From: Gammaproteobacteria bacterium
Lineage (GTDB): Bacteria > Pseudomonadota > Gammaproteobacteria > Porifericomitales > Porifericomitaceae
Assembly (NCBI GenBank): GCA_028817255.1
Contig: JAPPQA010000029.1
Location: 1-7,647 of the forward strand
DNA: 7,647 nucleotides
Direction: 5' to 3'
The notes under the pieces were generated by a model. It ran no database searches and had not been told where the DNA came from. It was given only the letters and a program-made list of their open reading frames with translations. A program made the translations under genes and the position numbers. Below are positions 5,373 through 7,647 of the stretch, piece by piece; within the stretch, counting starts at the first letter, position 1; each line of letters begins with the position of its first letter.

Positions 5373-5819
5373 GGAATCCGGGGAAAAGGTAGCCGTCCCT
5401 GGCGTCAAGCTTCGCTCCCTGAAGAAAAGCCCGGGTGGAAAACGGTGGCCGTCCTGCCGACCCGGTTCCGTCTTTTTCTTTATTCCGCACCGGGGGGAGC
5501 GGACATCCTTTTTCCGGCTCGTGTCCCGGTTCGGCAACAAAGGAGAGAAAGGCTTCCCTGCCTCCCGTCCCCTCGCATTGGCAGTTTTCTCCCCCGAAAA
5601 CGGTTCGTCAATACGAAAAAAAGATGATTTTCCCCCCGGCGACCGGGACTATTCTTGTCCCAGCGCGCCATTAGCCGCGGAAGGATTGCCGCCCGGGAGG
5701 CGCGCCGCCCGCGCTCCCGGAGCCAATTTCCCTGCACTCCCGCGGACGGCAGCGACCGCGAGCCGCTGCCGGAGCGCACCGAATTTCCCGAATCGGCCTT
5801 ACGGGCCGTCCGTCGCAGG

Positions 5820-5835
5820 TTGACTTGTGTGTCAA
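5820..5835. promoter_or_regulatory. Inverted repeat TTGAC-N6-GTCAA upstream of the RRM gene
   Basis: TTGACTTGTGTGTCAA has 5-base arms and a 6-base spacer and sits 52 bases before the RRM start codon. The left arm, TTGACT, is also a good -35 hexamer, but no convincing -10 box follows at 16-18 bases. It may be an operator, a promoter element, or chance. Confidence 0.3.
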
Positions 5836-5887
5836 TTGGCCTGCGGCGTCCTTCCTTTGACGCACAGCGAAAAAGAGTGAACCAGCA

Positions 5888-6184
5888 ATGAATATGTATG
5901 TGGGCAATCTTCCCTACAGTGTAACGGAAGAGGAGTTGAGGAATATCTTTACGCCGTTCGGAGAAGTCTCCAGCGTGAACCTGATAACGGACAAGTTCTC
6001 AGGCCAGTCCAGGGGGTTCGGTTTCGTCGAAATGCCGAACAACGCGGATGCGGACAAGGCCATCAAGGCCCTCAACGACAAGACTTACTCGGGGCGCAAG
6101 ATGAAGGTCAACCAGGCGCGGCCGCGGGGCGAGCGTCCGCCACAGGGCAACAATCGCCAGCCGCAACGCAACAAGTCCTGGTAA
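5888..6184 (+). CDS. RRM-domain RNA-binding protein
   Basis: This 98-residue protein consists almost entirely of one RNA recognition motif. RNP2 is MYVGNL (3-8) and RNP1 is RGFGFVEM (42-49), with the beta-alpha-beta pattern between (EEELRNIF, FGEVSSVNLITDKFSGQSRG) and a closing KMKVNQARPR (71-80). The tail (81-98) is short, basic and rich in Gln, Asn and Arg. Small single-RRM proteins of this kind occur in cyanobacteria and many proteobacteria. They bind single-stranded RNA, and some are cold-induced; the RNA target here is unknown. The first ATG (5888) is two codons before another ATG (5894). The upstream AGAGTGA is a modest ribosome-binding site that fits the first ATG best. The gene stands alone, with a long non-coding region before it and hairpins after it. 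Its stop codon lies in a 15-base tandem duplication. Confidence 0.93.
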   Translation: MNMYVGNLPYSVTEEELRNIFTPFGEVSSVNLITDKFSGQSRGFGFVEMPNNADADKAIKALNDKTYSGRKMKVNQARPRGERPPQGNNRQPQRNKSW

Positions 6185-6202
6185 GGAAAGTCCTGGTAAC
6201 GA
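6173..6202 (+). repeat. 15-base tandem duplication across the RRM gene stop codon
   Basis: AAGTCCTGGTAAGGA (6173-6187) is followed directly by AAGTCCTGGTAACGA (6188-6202), matching at 14 of 15 bases. Each copy encodes Lys-Ser-Trp-stop, and the period of 15 keeps the frame. The second stop is therefore an in-frame backup five codons downstream. Confidence 0.85.
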
Positions 6203-6210
6203 CCGGGGGG

Positions 6211-6291
6211 GCCGGCGCCCGCAAGGCGCCAGCGTTTCCTTCGGGCTCGAAACCGGCCCCGCCCCGCCCTCCGCGACGGGAGCGGCGGGGC
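6211..6291. terminator. Hairpins between the convergent RRM gene and queG
   Basis: There are two GC-rich hairpins in the 109-base gap between converging genes. The first pairs GGCGCC at 6214-6219 with GGCGCC at 6225-6230 and is followed by GTTTCCTT. The second pairs GCCCCGCC at 6261-6268 with GGCGGGGC at 6284-6291, with inner pairing TCC/GGA. Neither has a long T-tract, so they are weak terminators by motif, but their placement suggests they end transcription from both sides. Confidence 0.5.
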
Positions 6292-6293
6292 GC

Positions 6294-7448
6294 TCAGCGG
6301 GGCGGAAGTTGCAACGCGGGAGCTTGCGGGGCCGACAGACCGACGGAGCCAGGCCGCCAGCCGCCCTTCCTGGAGGCGGCCTGCGTCCGCAATGCCCATC
6401 GCACGTGCTCCCGAATCAAATCGCAGGGGTGATTCCGCTTGGCGGCGAGCGCGGCGACGATGTCCTCGCGATAAGGCGCATTGCCGAGCGCAACCGCTAT
6501 ATTCCTGAGCCAGCGCCGGTAACCGATCCGCCGTATCGGCGACCCGGCAAGCCGGCGCTCGAACTCCTGGCTGTTCCAACGAAACAGGTTCAGCAATCCG
6601 GCGGAATCCAGGTCGTGCCGGGGGCGAAAACCCGGTTCCCGGGAATACTTGGCAAAGCGGTTCCAGGGGCATATCAACTGGCAATCGTCGCAGCCGTAGA
6701 TGCGATTGCCGAGCAGGGGGCGGAATTCGACCGGGATCGAGCCCTTCAGCTCGATGGTGAGGTAGGAAATGCAGCGCCTCGCATCCAGCTTGTAGGGCGC
6801 GACGATCGCCCCGGTCGGGCAGATATCGAGGCAGCGGCGGCAACTGCCGCAGTGGCTGCTCGCCGGCTCCGACGGGGGCAGCGGCAGGTCGGTGTACAGT
6901 TCGCCGAGGAAGAACCAAGAGCCGCTATTTCTGTTAATAAGGACGGTATGCTTGCCGATCCAGCCGAGGCCGGCCTGCTCGGCGAGCGGCTTTTCCAGCA
7001 CCGGCGCGCTGTCGCAGAAGGCGCGGTAACCGAACTGCCCGAAAGCCCCGGTGATCCGATCGGCCAGATTCTGCAGACGCTTGCGGATCAGCCGATGATA
7101 GTCGCGCCCCAGCGCGTATCGGGAGATATAGGCCTTTTCCGGGCGGCGCAACACCTCCCCCGGGTCGGCGGCGTCGGCGGGCAGGTAGTTCATCCTGACG
7201 GAGATGACGCTGACGGTGCCCGGCACCAGCGCGGCGGGACGGCTCCTCTTGACGCCATGCGCCTGCATATAAGCCATTTCTCCGTGCATCCCGGCGTCCA
7301 GCCATCTGCACAGCCGGGCCTCGTATTTCCTGAGCCGGGAACGAGAGACCCCGACCGCATCGAAGCCGAGCTCGCGGCACCACGACCGGAGCCGTTCTAC
7401 CGCATCTTTCGGCAAAGATGCCCGATCCGACGCGATCCTTCTCCCCAT
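6294..7448 (-). CDS. queG: Epoxyqueuosine reductase QueG
   Basis: QueG reduces epoxyqueuosine to queuosine at position 34 of GUN-anticodon tRNAs, the last step of queuosine synthesis, using cobalamin and two [4Fe-4S] clusters. In the 384-residue form chosen here, the cobalamin/substrate domain contains HGEMAYM, ISVRMNYLP and DSAPVLEKPLAEQAGLGWIGKHT, where D146 of DSAPVLEK is the expected catalytic acid. The ferredoxin-like part has CGSCRRCLDICPTGAI (C200, C203, C206, C210), RRC (C226) and YGCDDCQLICPWN (C253, C256, C260), supplying both clusters. The C-terminus ends in a HEAT-like repeat region with HVRWAL. The frame stays open to an ATG at 7517, but a GGAGG at 7463-7459 with 10-base spacing and alignment with E. 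coli QueG support the ATG at 7448. About 28 C-terminal residues after HVRWAL are Gly/Pro/Ala/Gln-rich and probably disordered. It is read alone, convergent to the RRM gene. Confidence 0.96.
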   Translation of the reverse strand: MGRRIASDRASLPKDAVERLRSWCRELGFDAVGVSRSRLRKYEARLCRWLDAGMHGEMAYMQAHGVKRSRPAALVPGTVSVISVRMNYLPADAADPGEVLRRPEKAYISRYALGRDYHRLIRKRLQNLADRITGAFGQFGYRAFCDSAPVLEKPLAEQAGLGWIGKHTVLINRNSGSWFFLGELYTDLPLPPSEPASSHCGSCRRCLDICPTGAIVAPYKLDARRCISYLTIELKGSIPVEFRPLLGNRIYGCDDCQLICPWNRFAKYSREPGFRPRHDLDSAGLLNLFRWNSQEFERRLAGSPIRRIGYRRWLRNIAVALGNAPYREDIVAALAAKRNHPCDLIREHVRWALRTQAASRKGGWRPGSVGLSAPQAPALQLPPR

Positions 7449-7458
7449 ATGCTCTTGT

Positions 7459-7463
7459 CCTCC
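7459..7463 (-). promoter_or_regulatory. Shine-Dalgarno site that fixes the queG start
   Basis: GGAGG on the minus strand lies 10 bases before the ATG at 7448. The alternative ATG at 7517 has only GGAG one base upstream, too close to work well. Confidence 0.7.
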
Positions 7464-7505
7464 GGTCTTCGTGCCGCCCTTGCCGCCGCCCGGCGCAGAT
7501 TGCAC

Positions 7506-7511
7506 ATCATA
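7506..7511 (-). promoter_or_regulatory. Possible -10 box of queG
   Basis: TATGAT on the minus strand differs from TATAAT at one base and would place the transcript start near 7499, about 50 bases before the chosen start codon. No good -35 hexamer is found 16-18 bases further upstream, so this is weak. Confidence 0.25.
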
Positions 7512-7598
7512 GCGCATCTCCGCAGGGGGCCGCGACCGGAGGCGCGCCGCCCCCAGCCGTTACGCAATCGAGGGCAAGAAAAGCGGATCATATGCATC

Positions 7599-7619
7599 AC
7601 TCCCCCCTTGAGGGGGAGT
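7599..7619. repeat. Perfect hairpin at the right edge
   Basis: ACTCCCCC (7599-7606) and GGGGGAGT (7612-7619) form an 8-pair stem around the loop CTTGA. The decamer CACTCCCCCC at 7598-7607 recurs at 30-39 near the left edge, also in an intergenic setting and before a short C/G stem. The sequence may belong to a dispersed intergenic repeat, or be a terminator of a gene beyond the window. No T-tract follows in either direction. Confidence 0.45.
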
Positions 7620-7647
7620 CGGCAAGACGAGGGCGCCAGCCCGATGT

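Larger units (their letters stand above)
5269..5887. other. Long intergenic region with no supported gene
   Basis: These 619 bases lie between the pqqA terminator and the RRM gene. The first part (to about 5340) is pyrimidine-rich and G-poor, a composition that favours Rho loading. A perfect 15-base tandem repeat follows at 5343-5372. Short hairpins occur at 5645-5661 (GGGAC/GTCCC) and 5794-5808 (CGGCC/GGCCG). Open frames of 160 and 78 codons cross the region, but they encode low-complexity Pro/Arg/Ser-rich sequence without family features, and I do not call them. The promoter and leader of the RRM gene should lie in the last 100-200 bases, though I see no clean sigma-70 pair. Confidence 0.6.

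Noticed and set aside
5341..5823. 160-codon plus-strand open frame between pqqA and the RRM gene
   Set aside because: It starts in a tandem repeat, has Pro/Ser/Arg-rich low-complexity sequence, no ribosome-binding site and no recognisable domain.
5655..5891. 78-codon frame ending in an ATGA overlap with the RRM gene
   Set aside because: It is Arg-rich, starts with TTG without a ribosome-binding site, and the overlap arises automatically because the RRM start is ATGA.
6085..6918. 277-codon minus-strand frame overlapping queG
   Set aside because: It is a shadow of queG in another frame and also runs across the hairpin region into the RRM gene.
7449..7517. Longer queG start at 7517
   Set aside because: The extra 23 residues are low complexity, the ribosome-binding site is too close, and the ATG at 7448 has a good Shine-Dalgarno site and matches the family's usual N-terminus.

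Overview
The window comes from a GC-rich gammaproteobacterium. The strongest clue is the order yqgE-ruvX-pyrR-pyrB-pyrC', with a catalytically dead dihydroorotase homologue after pyrB. This is the arrangement I know from Pseudomonas and relatives, and the PyrB and PyrC' proteins read like that group. The lineage cannot be fixed more closely from sequence alone; pyrK and pqqA in this position argue against ordinary Pseudomonas.

Bases 215-4923 hold six plus-strand genes packed head to tail: yqgE, ruvX, pyrR, pyrB, pyrC' and pyrK. Every junction overlaps (about 41, 8, 4, 4 and 4 bases), so they look like one transcript with coupled translation. PyrB makes carbamoyl aspartate. PyrC' has lost five of the six expected metal ligands and probably acts as a structural partner of PyrB. 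PyrR is the uracil phosphoribosyltransferase/regulator family. PyrK is the FAD/[2Fe-2S] electron-transfer subunit of class 1B dihydroorotate dehydrogenase. A catalytic PyrD and an active dihydroorotase are not in the window and must be elsewhere if pyrimidines are made de novo.

Bases 4924-5268 hold the most unusual part: a 24-residue pqqA, the peptide precursor of the cofactor PQQ. It has a strong Shine-Dalgarno site, a near-consensus sigma-54 promoter about 75 bases upstream, a perfect inverted repeat next to that promoter, and a strong intrinsic terminator straight after it. No pqqB, C, D or E follows, so pqqA appears to be a self-contained, separately controlled unit. A 65-codon open frame of doubtful status overlaps its start.

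Bases 5269-5887 look non-coding, with a pyrimidine-rich tract, a perfect 15-base tandem duplication and a short inverted repeat near the 3' end. They lead into a 98-residue RRM-type RNA-binding protein (5888-6184), whose stop codon lies inside a second 15-base tandem duplication. Hairpins at 6211-6291 separate it from queG, which is read convergently on the minus strand (7448-6294) and encodes epoxyqueuosine reductase, the last step of queuosine tRNA modification. Both window edges are non-coding; a C-tract decamer recurs near each edge and forms a perfect hairpin at the right one.
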